Below the pieces are notes generated by a model. It was not told where the DNA came from and ran no database searches. It saw only the letters and a program-made list of their open reading frames with translations. 64,000 nucleotides of DNA from Anoxybacillus ayderensis (GTDB lineage Bacteria; Bacillota; Bacilli; Bacillales; Anoxybacillaceae), in contig NZ_JXTG01000002.1 of NCBI RefSeq assembly GCF_000833605.1, forward strand, positions 124,001-188,000, given 5' to 3'. Numbering within the stretch: the stretch's first letter is position 1; every line of letters starts with the position of its first letter. The translations under genes were made by a program, and so were the position numbers. Shown piece by piece: positions 51,546 to 60,798 of the stretch.

Positions 51546-52184
51546 ATGGGACGTGAATTTTTAGACATCTTTGAAACGTGGGCGCAGTCGTACGATTCGT
51601 CTGTATACGGACACGATGAACAATATCGTGACGTATTTGACGGATATGAGACGATTTTAAATACAGTCGTTGAAAAAAGTGGCGATGTCGTGCTAGAGTT
51701 CGGCGTTGGCACAGGAAATTTAACGAAAAAGCTTATCGAGGCGAAAAAAATAGTGTACGGCATCGAGCCGTCTGCCCCGATGCGCGAGCTGGCGAAAGAA
51801 AAACTTGGAGATGTGTCCGTTGAGGACGGTGACTTTTTACAATTTCTGTTGCCGAATGAACAGATCGATACGATCGTGAGCACGTATGCGTTTCACCATT
51901 TAACAGATACGGAAAAAGAAGAAGCGATCGGCAAATATAGCGCACTTCTTCGTAAAGGTGGTAAAATAGTGTTTGCTGATACAGCGTTTATCGACCGCGA
52001 AGCGCACGAGGCGATGATTGCAGAAGCGAAACAAAAAGGATTCGACGATTTAGCCGAAGATTTACAACGGGAATATTACACGACGATTCCTGCTCTTGAG
52101 CATATGTTTACAACGCACGGTTTTACCGTCACATTTACGCCAATGAATCGTTTCGTCTGGTTGATGGAGGCTGTGAAACAATAA
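51546..52184 (+). CDS. yrrT: SAM-dependent methyltransferase YrrT
   Basis: 212 residues with class I motif [18 protein letters not shown] and post-I GIEPSAPM, then [17 protein letters not shown]. First gene of the yrrT-mtnN-mccA-mccB-yrhC operon, which turns S-adenosylmethionine-derived homocysteine into cysteine; YrrT is proposed to produce S-adenosylhomocysteine, but its methyl acceptor is unknown. ATG 51546 is 9 bases after GGAG. Confidence 0.9.
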   Translation: MGREFLDIFETWAQSYDSSVYGHDEQYRDVFDGYETILNTVVEKSGDVVLEFGVGTGNLTKKLIEAKKIVYGIEPSAPMRELAKEKLGDVSVEDGDFLQFLLPNEQIDTIVSTYAFHHLTDTEKEEAIGKYSALLRKGGKIVFADTAFIDREAHEAMIAEAKQKGFDDLAEDLQREYYTTIPALEHMFTTHGFTVTFTPMNRFVWLMEAVKQ

Positions 52185-52202
52185 GTGAAAGAGGTTGAAA
52201 CG

Positions 52203-52901
52203 ATGAAAATAGCAATCATTGGAGCGATGGAAGAAGAAGTGGCGATTTTGCGCGAAAAAATTGCCGATCGAACAGAAACGACGGTAGCGAATTGTTCTTT
52301 TTATAGCGGCACGTTAGATGGGGCAGACGTCGTTTTATTAAAATCAGGCATCGGTAAAGTGAATGCAGCGATGTCGACGACGATTTTACTTGAACGTTTT
52401 GCCCCAGATGTCGTTATTAACACAGGTTCAGCTGGCGGTTTTGCGCCATCATTAAACGTTGGAGATATCGTCATTTCGACCGAAGTTGTTCATCACGATG
52501 TCGACGTCACCGCATTCGGCTATGCATACGGTCAAGTGCCAGGCATGCCAGCGCGCTATAAGGCAGATGAACAATTAGTACAAGCGGCTGAAACGAGCGC
52601 AGCGCACATTCGTGACATCCAAGTGGCGAAAGGATTAATTGCGACAGGCGATTCATTTATGCACGATCCTGCGCGCGTTGATTTTGTGCGCACACAATTT
52701 CCTGATTTATATGCTGTGGAAATGGAAGCGGCCGCGATTGCGCAAGTATGCCATCAGTTTGGCGTGCCGTTTGTCGTCATTCGTGCATTATCAGACATCG
52801 CTGGCAAAGAGTCGAACGTATCGTTTGAACAATTTTTACAAAAAGCAGCCCTTCATTCATCTGAGCTTGTTCAATTAATGGTGAACGAGTTAAACAAATA
52901 G
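52203..52901 (+). CDS. mtnN: 5'-methylthioadenosine/S-adenosylhomocysteine nucleosidase
   Basis: Hydrolyses adenine from S-adenosylhomocysteine and methylthioadenosine. 232 residues: [18 protein letters not shown] (with the catalytic-type Glu12), [49 protein letters not shown] (catalytic Asp). ATG 52203 follows AGAGGTTG. A small hairpin with T-rich tail follows, before mccA. Confidence 0.96.
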   Translation: MKIAIIGAMEEEVAILREKIADRTETTVANCSFYSGTLDGADVVLLKSGIGKVNAAMSTTILLERFAPDVVINTGSAGGFAPSLNVGDIVISTEVVHHDVDVTAFGYAYGQVPGMPARYKADEQLVQAAETSAAHIRDIQVAKGLIATGDSFMHDPARVDFVRTQFPDLYAVEMEAAAIAQVCHQFGVPFVVIRALSDIAGKESNVSFEQFLQKAALHSSELVQLMVNELNK

Positions 52902-52926
52902 GAGAGTTTTCCTCTCCTTCTTTTTA
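52900..52926 (+). terminator. Hairpin between mtnN and mccA
   Basis: AGGAGAG (52900-52906) pairs with CTCTCCT (52912-52918), followed by TCTTTTTA. It may partly separate expression of the two halves of the operon. Confidence 0.6.
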
Positions 52927-52945
52927 TCTTTCGGGAGGTCACAAC

Positions 52946-55004
<2,059 letters not shown>

Positions 55005-55066
55005 ATTACATCGCCCCCTTTTTTCTTTTCTATGATACATTGAAAGAAGGAAGGGGGACGGTTATT

Positions 55067-55297
55067 TTGGATGAACAAAAGCGAAATTGGTTAGGAAAAG
55101 CGCGTGACTATAAAGCATACAGTCTCGTTTTATTTGCGCTTAGTGCGTTTTTATATGTCGGTACACTCATCCCAAGCGCAATCGACGGTGAAAAGCGTCC
55201 ACTTGTGCTCGGCACAGTATTCGTTCTCATGCTCGCCTCGATCTTTTTCACTCACCGTTCGCACGCATACGCACGAAAAATAGAAGAAGACGCATAA
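55067..55297 (+). CDS. yrhC: YrhC-like small membrane protein
   Basis: 76 residues with two hydrophobic helices (about 20-36 and 43-59) and charged ends, the YrhC family layout; function unknown. TTG 55067 follows AAGGGGGA. Last gene of the cysteine operon in B. subtilis as well, so the conserved backbone ends here and the accessory CRISPR region begins. Confidence 0.85.
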   Translation: MDEQKRNWLGKARDYKAYSLVLFALSAFLYVGTLIPSAIDGEKRPLVLGTVFVLMLASIFFTHRSHAYARKIEEDA

Positions 55298-55361
55298 ACC
55301 CATTTTCGAACAAAGAAAAAACGTGTAAAATAAAAGAAAATGGGCAAAGGGGGAATGCACG

Positions 55362-55442
55362 ATGATGTGGATGATCACAGGCTTAGTCATCACAGCCGTC
55401 ATTGGCTTTGTTATTATTGCGGAAGTGAACGCGGAAGCATAA
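55362..55442 (+). CDS. Candidate 26-residue membrane peptide
   Basis: Reads MMWMITGLVITAVIGFVIIA then EVNAEA: a single hydrophobic helix with an acidic end. AAAGGGGG lies about 10 bases before ATG and a strong terminator begins at its stop, so the frame is framed like a real gene. No homologue recognised. It might be a tiny regulatory or toxin-like membrane peptide, or chance. Confidence 0.5.
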   Translation: MMWMITGLVITAVIGFVIIAEVNAEA

Positions 55443-55472
55443 AACAGTCTCCGAATCGGAGGCTGTTTTTTA
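55440..55472 (+). terminator. Terminator after the 26-residue frame
   Basis: AAAACAGTCTCC pairs with GGAGGCTGTTTT with one mismatch, loop GAATC, then T. Confidence 0.85.
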
Positions 55473-55478
55473 CACAAA

Positions 55479-55500
55479 GGTTGTGAAAAACTTCACAACC
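55479..55500. repeat. Perfect 9-bp hairpin
   Basis: GGTTGTGAA (55479-55487) and TTCACAACC (55492-55500) with loop AAAC. No T-run follows. It is the first of a dense set of inverted repeats before the CRISPR leader. Confidence 0.7.
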
Positions 55501-55568
55501 GTCGTCGACCTCCAATCTTGCAAAAATCCTAGGGGATCGACGACAAGTTTTTTTTCGGGATTTTTGCA
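55501..55568 (+). repeat. Interleaved inverted repeats upstream of the CRISPR leader
   Basis: Arm A (GTCGTCGA then CCTCC, 55501-55513) pairs with A' (GGGG, A, TCGACGAC, 55532-55544) with one mismatch and is followed by eight T (55548-55555), so A/A' alone looks like a terminator. The loop of A contains TGCAAAAATCC (55519-55529), perfectly complementary to GGATTTTTGCA (55558-55568) located after the T-run. The two pairings cross, giving a pseudoknot or a terminator/alternative-fold switch. No protein-coding frame fits here. Confidence 0.75.
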
Positions 55569-55591
55569 TATGTAACAAGGAATACAGGCTA

Positions 55592-55620
55592 TTGACTGAA
55601 TTTTCAAATGTGTGTATAAT
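55592..55620 (+). promoter_or_regulatory. CRISPR leader promoter
   Basis: TTGACT (55592-55597), 17 bases, TATAAT (55615-55620). It points toward the repeats with the first repeat 48 bases after the -10 box. Confidence 0.85.
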
Positions 55621-55640
55621 GACATTGTATAGCTTTTCCA

Positions 55641-55664
55641 TGTGTTGATACATCAACACTTTTT
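55641..55664 (+). terminator. Palindrome with T-run just before the first CRISPR repeat
   Basis: GTGTTGA-TACA-TCAACAC (55642-55659) followed by five T, ending 3 bases before the first repeat. It has terminator form, or it may be a leader-end site recognised during spacer acquisition. Confidence 0.5.
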
Positions 55665-55667
55665 GGG

Positions 55668-55765
55668 GTTTGTATCGTACCTATGAGGAATTGAAACAAA
55701 ATTTCCGCAACATCAAGGTTCAATGAAAACCGTCGAGTTTGTATCGTACCTATAAGGATTGAAAA
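55668..55765 (+). CRISPR. One-spacer CRISPR with degenerate second repeat (type I-B repeat)
   Basis: Repeat 1 (55668-55697, 30 bases) starts GTTTGTATCGTACC and ends ATTGAAAC, the handle typical of I-B repeats. The spacer is 39 bases (55698-55736), beginning AAAATTTCCGC. Repeat 2 (55737-55765) keeps the first 17 bases but has a G-to-A change, lacks one A and ends GAAAA. Direction is plus, from the TTGACT/TATAAT promoter. The cas operon of matching subtype starts 0.9 kb downstream. This may be a contracted array or a single-guide regulatory unit; the main array could lie beyond the window. Spacer target unknown. Confidence 0.85.
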
Positions 55766-55798
55766 AGCTGTTCCGAGGTGTTTTTCGGAACAGCTTTT
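55763..55798. terminator. Bidirectional terminator after the CRISPR
   Basis: AAAAGCTGTTCCG (55763-55775) pairs perfectly with CGGAACAGCTTTT (55786-55798). It overlaps the end of repeat 2 and also lies just past the convergent nuclease gene. Confidence 0.9.
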
Positions 55799-55804
55799 AT
55801 GTTG

Positions 55805-56428
55805 TTATGATTGCCATAGCCCTTTCTTTTGTTGACGTGCTTTTCGTTCAGCTGTAATAAAGCGTTGTTGATATTTGACGTTTGGTTGAATTGTCATCAC
55901 TCGTGCATATCCGTCTTGGACAAGCGTTTCGTTATACAGCTCTTTTCCGACCCAAACATACGCTAGAAAACGGCCGTACTTGTCTTTCACTCCTACATCA
56001 AACTCAAGTGTAACCGTTTGATTGGTTAATCGTTTTTTTGTATAATTAGACGCTTCTTTTCCATATTTCTCTACTGGTTTTTGAGGATGAACAGTTTCTG
56101 GCGTATTAACGCCAATGAAACGAACTCGTGATGTTGCGCCGTTAGAAAAACGAACATCGATTGTGTCGCCATCTACTACACGAATAACTTTTACGACATG
56201 TTTTGAATTAACACGAACGACAGGAGGATGAATAGTTTTATTTGTTTGACGAATGATATTGCCATTTTTATCGTGATAATGATATTCTCCAGATTTTAGT
56301 CCCCATTTTTCGCAATTTGTTCGACAAGTATGCCCCCCGTTTGCATCTGTTTTCCCAGGATGAGCATATACAGAAGAAGTAAAGAAAAGAGTGAAAGCTG
56401 TAACAAGCGATAATAGAACCCTTAACAA
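55805..56428 (-). CDS. Secreted thermonuclease-like protein (SNase domain)
   Basis: 207 residues. A signal peptide (1-22, ending SVYAHP) is followed by a Cys/His-rich segment (GKTDANGGHTCRTNC, GLKSGEYHYH) common in secreted Bacillus nucleases and hydrolases. The staphylococcal nuclease fold comes next: VIRVVDGDTIDVRF, Arg and Glu of the catalytic set in RVRFIGVNTPE, and a second Arg in YGRFLAYVW. All three catalytic-type residues appear present. TTG start with GGGAGGG upstream. It lies between the CRISPR and cas6 on the opposite strand; a link to CRISPR function is not implied by the family, which is usually involved in extracellular nucleic-acid degradation. Confidence 0.9.
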   Translation of the reverse strand: MLRVLLSLVTAFTLFFTSSVYAHPGKTDANGGHTCRTNCEKWGLKSGEYHYHDKNGNIIRQTNKTIHPPVVRVNSKHVVKVIRVVDGDTIDVRFSNGATSRVRFIGVNTPETVHPQKPVEKYGKEASNYTKKRLTNQTVTLEFDVGVKDKYGRFLAYVWVGKELYNETLVQDGYARVMTIQPNVKYQQRFITAERKARQQKKGLWQS

Positions 56429-56470
56429 TATCGATCCCTCCCAAGTCCTTATGTTTTTGCTCCCTTCCCT

Positions 56471-56499
56471 ATTATTTGTATATTTAAATATTATGTCAA
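56471..56499 (-). promoter_or_regulatory. Promoter of the nuclease gene
   Basis: On the minus strand: TTGACA (56499-56494), 17 bases, AATAAT (56476-56471), about 43 bases before the TTG start. Confidence 0.6.
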
Positions 56500-56676
56500 G
56501 AAAGTGTAGAAGATAGATGGATATTTGCGAGTTTTTTGATTTCGAATTTATTAATATAATGACTGAATATGGTATGTTTTAAATTGTTAAATTTTATTGA
56601 ATTTTCTTTTTATGTGACAAAAAACGACAACATTTTCTTTTCTTTTTCGATAAAATGAAGCAAAAGGAGGTGTCTT
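56500..56676 (+). promoter_or_regulatory. AT-rich region before the cas operon
   Basis: This stretch, divergent between the nuclease and cas6, contains a perfect TATAAT at 56555-56560 without a clear -35 box, and AAAAGGAGGTG before cas6. The start point of the cas transcript is therefore uncertain. No further gene seen. Confidence 0.4.
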
Positions 56677-57402
56677 ATGAGAGTTATTTGTTCATTCCAA
56701 GTGAAAAAACTCCCACTTCATTATCGAATGGCAATTGTGTCGATCATGAAAGAAAGTATACGGGCATCTAGCGAGGAATATTACGAAAAGTTGTACATGA
56801 ATCAAAAAACAAAACCTTTCGTTTTCTCACCTTTTTTAAAAAACTTCTGTTTAAAAGGTGATGAAATTGAGCTAGATGAATTACGCGTTATTGTTAGTTC
56901 ACCTGATTATGAATTTTTGCTTCATTTGTATAATGGTTTGCAAAGTAAAAAAAGGTTTGAATACAAAGGATACGAATTTATTCGAAGAAAAATAGTAATG
57001 GGAGAGGAAAAAAAGATTACATCATCTGCCGTCATATTTCGAACGCTTTCTCCTTTGTTAATAGAAGATGAAAAGAAAATTCCCATTGCTCCAGATGATC
57101 CAAATTATGAAAAACATATCAATTACTTAGCCGATACGATTTTATATGAATATCGTGAGAAGGGATTATATAGACCGTTGACGGTGCGACCGATTCGATT
57201 TAAAAAGACGGTCATAAAAGAATCTAATCATCAATTTACTGAAAAGTATGGGGAACAACAGCATTTATACTTCACTGCGTATCATGGCTTATTTAAGGTA
57301 AGTGGAGAACCTGCCGATTTACAATTGCTTTATCAACTCGGTTTATCAAAACGGCGTAATCAAGGATTTGGCATGCTTGAAGTGGAGGAGGTGAAGGAAT
57401 GA
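56677..57402 (+). CDS. cas6: Cas6 crRNA-processing endoribonuclease
   Basis: Cuts pre-crRNA within each repeat to leave the 8-base 5' handle. 241 residues, two ferredoxin-like folds, with the glycine-rich loop near the C terminus (GLSKRRNQGFGMLEV). His15 in LPLHYR is a candidate catalytic residue. Strong ribosome binding site AAAAGGAGGTG. First gene of the cas operon; its stop overlaps the cas8b start (ATGA). Confidence 0.92.
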   Translation: MRVICSFQVKKLPLHYRMAIVSIMKESIRASSEEYYEKLYMNQKTKPFVFSPFLKNFCLKGDEIELDELRVIVSSPDYEFLLHLYNGLQSKKRFEYKGYEFIRRKIVMGEEKKITSSAVIFRTLSPLLIEDEKKIPIAPDDPNYEKHINYLADTILYEYREKGLYRPLTVRPIRFKKTVIKESNHQFTEKYGEQQHLYFTAYHGLFKVSGEPADLQLLYQLGLSKRRNQGFGMLEVEEVKE

Positions 57403-59177
57403 AGGTTGAATTGCACATGGGGGAATGGATGATTAATATGGGACTTGTCGGGCTATATCGTGTGTTTGAATACGGACGAAAACACGAAATAATTAGCGAA
57501 GAACAAAAACATAGCGTGACAGTTAAACCATGGGGAATTGAATTGGATACCGATGTGCTTCCACAATTGCCACGGGCATATTTCTTGTATTTGTTGGAGG
57601 AGTATAGTGTTGCTAGAAGGGAATGCGAAAGATTAGATGCTTACATAGAGCAAGTGACAAATGAAAAACAATTTAAAAGTAATATAAATACTTTAAAAAA
57701 ATCTATATCAGATACAGGAACTAAAATACTTAAATATTTCACTCATGAAACATTGGAAAATACATTAAAACAGATAAAAGAAATAAAGAAATATGAGCAA
57801 GTACATCAGCTGGAAGAGCATATACGTACTTTAAAGCAAGTGTATAGTGAACCGAAAATCAATGAAAAATTAACTTTTAATTATTTTAAATATGCTATAC
57901 TTAAACCATTATTTTTTGGGCAAGTTTCATTTTTAAATGTGTCAAAAAATAATTTAGATTTTGAAGGTCACGTAGAAGAATTTTACAATAGATATGTTTT
58001 TCCTGTAGTGAACGATTTATACTTGGAATCTGTCATTAATAATAGTCACTCTATGGAAGCGATAAGTTCTTTGTTAGAAAAACAGAGTGATTATCAACCG
58101 TTTAAACAATTAAAACGGGCATGGAAGAAAAAAACGTTAGAAGAAGTACAAGAATACATCAAGACAAAAATAAATAAGTGTCTGCTCTTCAATGAACGTC
58201 TTGCTTTTTGCAACTTCGAAGAAATGGTGTTTTCTCCGATAGGGGTTGCGAAAGATGAAGCGTTTAACTTTAGTTGGCATTTTGATAGTAAGCAACCTCG
58301 ACCATTGTCTTCATTAGCTAAACTTGTGCTTTTATTCGCACCAATTGGATCGACCATTTATTACAAAAACGAAGGAATAAATGAACAAACAGAACGACGA
58401 TTGTATGCAGGGTTTGTTCAGACGGACGCCACTTTTGCGGAGGTTTTACAGAAAAACAATCATTTTAGGGAGTTAAAGAAAAAAAGAGAGCCTTTTAACA
58501 AGATCGTTAGTCAGCTTGTTCAAAGTGTAAAAAAAGAATCGGAATATACAGTCGATCATTTGTTTTTCTTAGAATTCTTTTCGGACTACGACAGTAAAAA
58601 AACACACTTGCATTATTACCACCTTCCTATGTACTTAGCCCATTATTTCAAACAATATGCTGACGGGCTTGATTCCATCAAACCATACGACTATCGCGAG
58701 CAGTTTGTGCAATATGTATTGCGCGGCGCGGATCCAATTCATGTCATCTATCACTATTTGCGCGATTGCATCAAAAATGAAAGAAGTACGAACGGCCCGT
58801 ACATTGCTGTGCGGGAGCGGAATCGAATTTTGCAGTTTAAAAAAGGAGTGAGAGATATGGCCACGACAGATAAAAAAGTAAGCGCATTGTTTATGCAAGG
58901 GCGAGAAATTCGCGATGCGATCATCCGTTCAAGCGGTTCGGAGAAAAAAGTAACAAGCATTGCTTACCGTTTATTAAACGCTGCAAAAGCCGGAAATCGA
59001 AAAAGTTTTATGGATACGCTTTTGCGTATTTACATGTCGGCGGATCGCCCGATTTCTCCCATTTTCTTAAATGCGCTACATGAACGGGATTTAGATTTTG
59101 CGACAGTGGCGAATGCGTTTATTGCTGGATTACTAGCAAATCAATATAAAGAAGAACAGGAGGAAGTTCAAGCATGA
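57399..59177 (+). CDS. cas8b: Type I-B Cascade large subunit Cas8b (Cst1-like)
   Basis: 592 residues. Large subunit of the interference complex, expected to recognise the PAM. The protein is poorly conserved; identity rests on place between cas6 and cas7, size, and the C-terminal helical segment that resembles a small subunit. Part of the gene is very AT-rich (about 19% G+C by count at 57661-57780). An internal ribosome binding site and ATG (codon 487) separate a C-terminal Cas11-like part. ATGA overlaps link it to cas6 upstream and to cas7 downstream. Confidence 0.85.
   Translation: MKVELHMGEWMINMGLVGLYRVFEYGRKHEIISEEQKHSVTVKPWGIELDTDVLPQLPRAYFLYLLEEYSVARRECERLDAYIEQVTNEKQFKSNINTLKKSISDTGTKILKYFTHETLENTLKQIKEIKKYEQVHQLEEHIRTLKQVYSEPKINEKLTFNYFKYAILKPLFFGQVSFLNVSKNNLDFEGHVEEFYNRYVFPVVNDLYLESVINNSHSMEAISSLLEKQSDYQPFKQLKRAWKKKTLEEVQEYIKTKINKCLLFNERLAFCNFEEMVFSPIGVAKDEAFNFSWHFDSKQPRPLSSLAKLVLLFAPIGSTIYYKNEGINEQTERRLYAGFVQTDATFAEVLQKNNHFRELKKKREPFNKIVSQLVQSVKKESEYTVDHLFFLEFFSDYDSKKTHLHYYHLPMYLAHYFKQYADGLDSIKPYDYREQFVQYVLRGADPIHVIYHYLRDCIKNERSTNGPYIAVRERNRILQFKKGVRDMATTDKKVSALFMQGREIRDAIIRSSGSEKKVTSIAYRLLNAAKAGNRKSFMDTLLRIYMSADRPISPIFLNALHERDLDFATVANAFIAGLLANQYKEEQEEVQA
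58845..58859 (+). promoter_or_regulatory. Internal ribosome binding site and start codon within cas8b
   Basis: AAAAGGAGTG (58841-58850) with GGAG at 58845-58848, then 8 bases, then ATG at 58857-58859, in the cas8b frame. As strong as the start sites of the neighbouring genes. Confidence 0.8.
58857..59177 (+). CDS. cas11b: Internally translated small subunit Cas11b (predicted)
   Basis: 106 residues beginning MATTDKKVSALFMQGREIRD and rich in helix-forming segments (SIAYRLLNAAKAGNRKSFMDTLL, DFATVANAFIAGLLANQYKEE). In several type I systems, including I-B, the small subunit is made by internal initiation in the large-subunit gene and binds along the Cascade belly. Here the start is in frame at codon 487 of cas8b with a strong Shine-Dalgarno. 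The call is inference from the ribosome binding site plus known precedent; the protein also forms the C terminus of Cas8b. Confidence 0.75.
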   Translation: MATTDKKVSALFMQGREIRDAIIRSSGSEKKVTSIAYRLLNAAKAGNRKSFMDTLLRIYMSADRPISPIFLNALHERDLDFATVANAFIAGLLANQYKEEQEEVQA

Positions 59178-60079
59178 AAAAAGCGTTAACGATGACCGCG
59201 ATTTTTCAAGCAAACTCATTAAACTATGGAGAAGGTATTGCTAATATTTCAGAGTTGAAAAAATTTCATCGCGGCGATGGCGAAGTATATACGTACGCAT
59301 CGCGACAAAGTATCCGTTACGATATTGTTCGGCTCGGGAACGAACTGTTTGGGTGGAATTTAGATACTGTTACAAAGGCGAGCGATGGGGGAAAAAGCGT
59401 CGTTCAATTCAAAAAAGATATTTCAATTAGAGATTCAGTAGAGATGGATTTATTTGGATATTTAAAAACAAAAAAAGGTGAAGGAGGAGAAAAACGTCCT
59501 GCTGTTGTTCGTCTAAGCCATGCGATTTCGCTTGAGCCATACAAAAGTGACTTGGAATTTTTAAACAACATGGGGCTCGCAAGTCGCATTGGACAAGATG
59601 CTAACTTGGCCAATATTGAACAACATCATAGTTTTTACACATATACGATTACCATCGATTTAAACCATGTCGGTGTAGATGGGGAGATTGAACTTCCAAG
59701 CGAAGAAAAAGCGAACCGTGTCCTTCAGTTGCTTGAAGTGTTAAAAGTGCTAAACCGTAACATTCGCGGACGACAAGAAAATTTATCTCCTCTTTTTGTC
59801 ATCGGTGGAATGTACAATGTCGCCAATCCGTTTTTCCTCGGGCGCATGCAACTAAGTGTAACAGGGAACGGATGGGCCATTCAAACGAAGCCAATTAAAG
59901 AAACGATGGAACAAACATTTGCTGGAGAAGCGATCGGCAAGGATACACGCATCGGTATATTGAGCGGTGTTTTTGCAAATGAAGGAGAGTTGTACGATGT
60001 ATTCAACGAGCAAGTGATGCCTGTCGAGCTGTTTTTCCAATATGTTTCAAAACAAATTCAAGCGTATTACGGTGTTTAA
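59174..60079 (+). CDS. cas7: Cas7 backbone subunit (Cst2/DevR type)
   Basis: 301 residues. Forms the helical crRNA-binding backbone of Cascade. The N terminus (MTAIFQANSLNYGEGIANISELKKFHRGDGEVYTYASRQSIRYDI) is characteristic of the Cst2/DevR branch of Cas7, placing the locus in the Tneap-like I-B group. Overlaps the cas8b stop (ATGA); AGGAGG upstream. Confidence 0.93.
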   Translation: MKKALTMTAIFQANSLNYGEGIANISELKKFHRGDGEVYTYASRQSIRYDIVRLGNELFGWNLDTVTKASDGGKSVVQFKKDISIRDSVEMDLFGYLKTKKGEGGEKRPAVVRLSHAISLEPYKSDLEFLNNMGLASRIGQDANLANIEQHHSFYTYTITIDLNHVGVDGEIELPSEEKANRVLQLLEVLKVLNRNIRGRQENLSPLFVIGGMYNVANPFFLGRMQLSVTGNGWAIQTKPIKETMEQTFAGEAIGKDTRIGILSGVFANEGELYDVFNEQVMPVELFFQYVSKQIQAYYGV

Positions 60080-60081
60080 AT

Positions 60082-60798
60082 ATGAAGGCATTACGATTAA
60101 AGTTATTTCAAGAAACAGCGTGCTACAAAAAGCCGTTTGCTTCCAAAGTGGCGGAAACGTATCCGCTTCCGCCATATTCAACCGTAAAAGGAATGATTCA
60201 CGCTTTGCTTGATGCAAACCAATTCATTCCGATGCGTCTAAGTGTACAAGGGACGTATGAAGCGAAGTTGCTTGATTATCAGCGATATTATTTTTTCAAA
60301 AAGAAAGAACTATCAAGCTTTCCGCTTGTACTAGATGGGTTAGCACGAATGGAATTTTCCTACGATAAAAACGAAATCACAACGATGCCAATGTACACGC
60401 ATTTGTTGCACAACGTCCATTTATTAATCCATGTCGAAGCAGAGCAACACATCTTAGAACAAATCATTCATGCTATCGAGCATAGTACCACTCATTATAG
60501 CCTTGGGCGGTGGGAAGATTTAGTTCGGATTGATGAATATAAGCTCGTAGAAGTCCAAGAGCTTGAAGAAGAAGGGGAGACTTTGCAGCGAGATGCTTAT
60601 ATTCCAAGACATCTTCTTGATCCAGAAACAAAAAGTATTCCTTATCAGCTGAATTGGAAATATGAAATTGTTAATGGAATTCGGCAGTGGGAAAAAATTC
60701 ATGTTGGTTATGTTCAAAAAGGAATTGAGGCTCCAGAGGGAGTATGGATTGATGAAGATGGGGAACTAGTTTTTTATCATCTGCAGGAGGGGCAATGA
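60082..60798 (+). CDS. cas5: Cas5 (Cas5t/Cas5b type)
   Basis: 238 residues. Caps the crRNA 5' handle in Cascade. N-terminal LRLKLFQETACYKKPFASKVAETYPLPPYSTVKGMIHAL is the RAMP-type Cas5 opening with the PPYSTVKGMIHA motif. Two bases after cas7. Its stop overlaps cas3. Confidence 0.92.
   Translation: MKALRLKLFQETACYKKPFASKVAETYPLPPYSTVKGMIHALLDANQFIPMRLSVQGTYEAKLLDYQRYYFFKKKELSSFPLVLDGLARMEFSYDKNEITTMPMYTHLLHNVHLLIHVEAEQHILEQIIHAIEHSTTHYSLGRWEDLVRIDEYKLVEVQELEEEGETLQRDAYIPRHLLDPETKSIPYQLNWKYEIVNGIRQWEKIHVGYVQKGIEAPEGVWIDEDGELVFYHLQEGQ

Noticed and set aside
56588-56594. Seven-base match of the CRISPR spacer seed in the cas6 upstream region
   Set aside because: AAAATTT on the minus strand is expected by chance in such AT-rich DNA and the match ends there, so it is no evidence of autoregulation.
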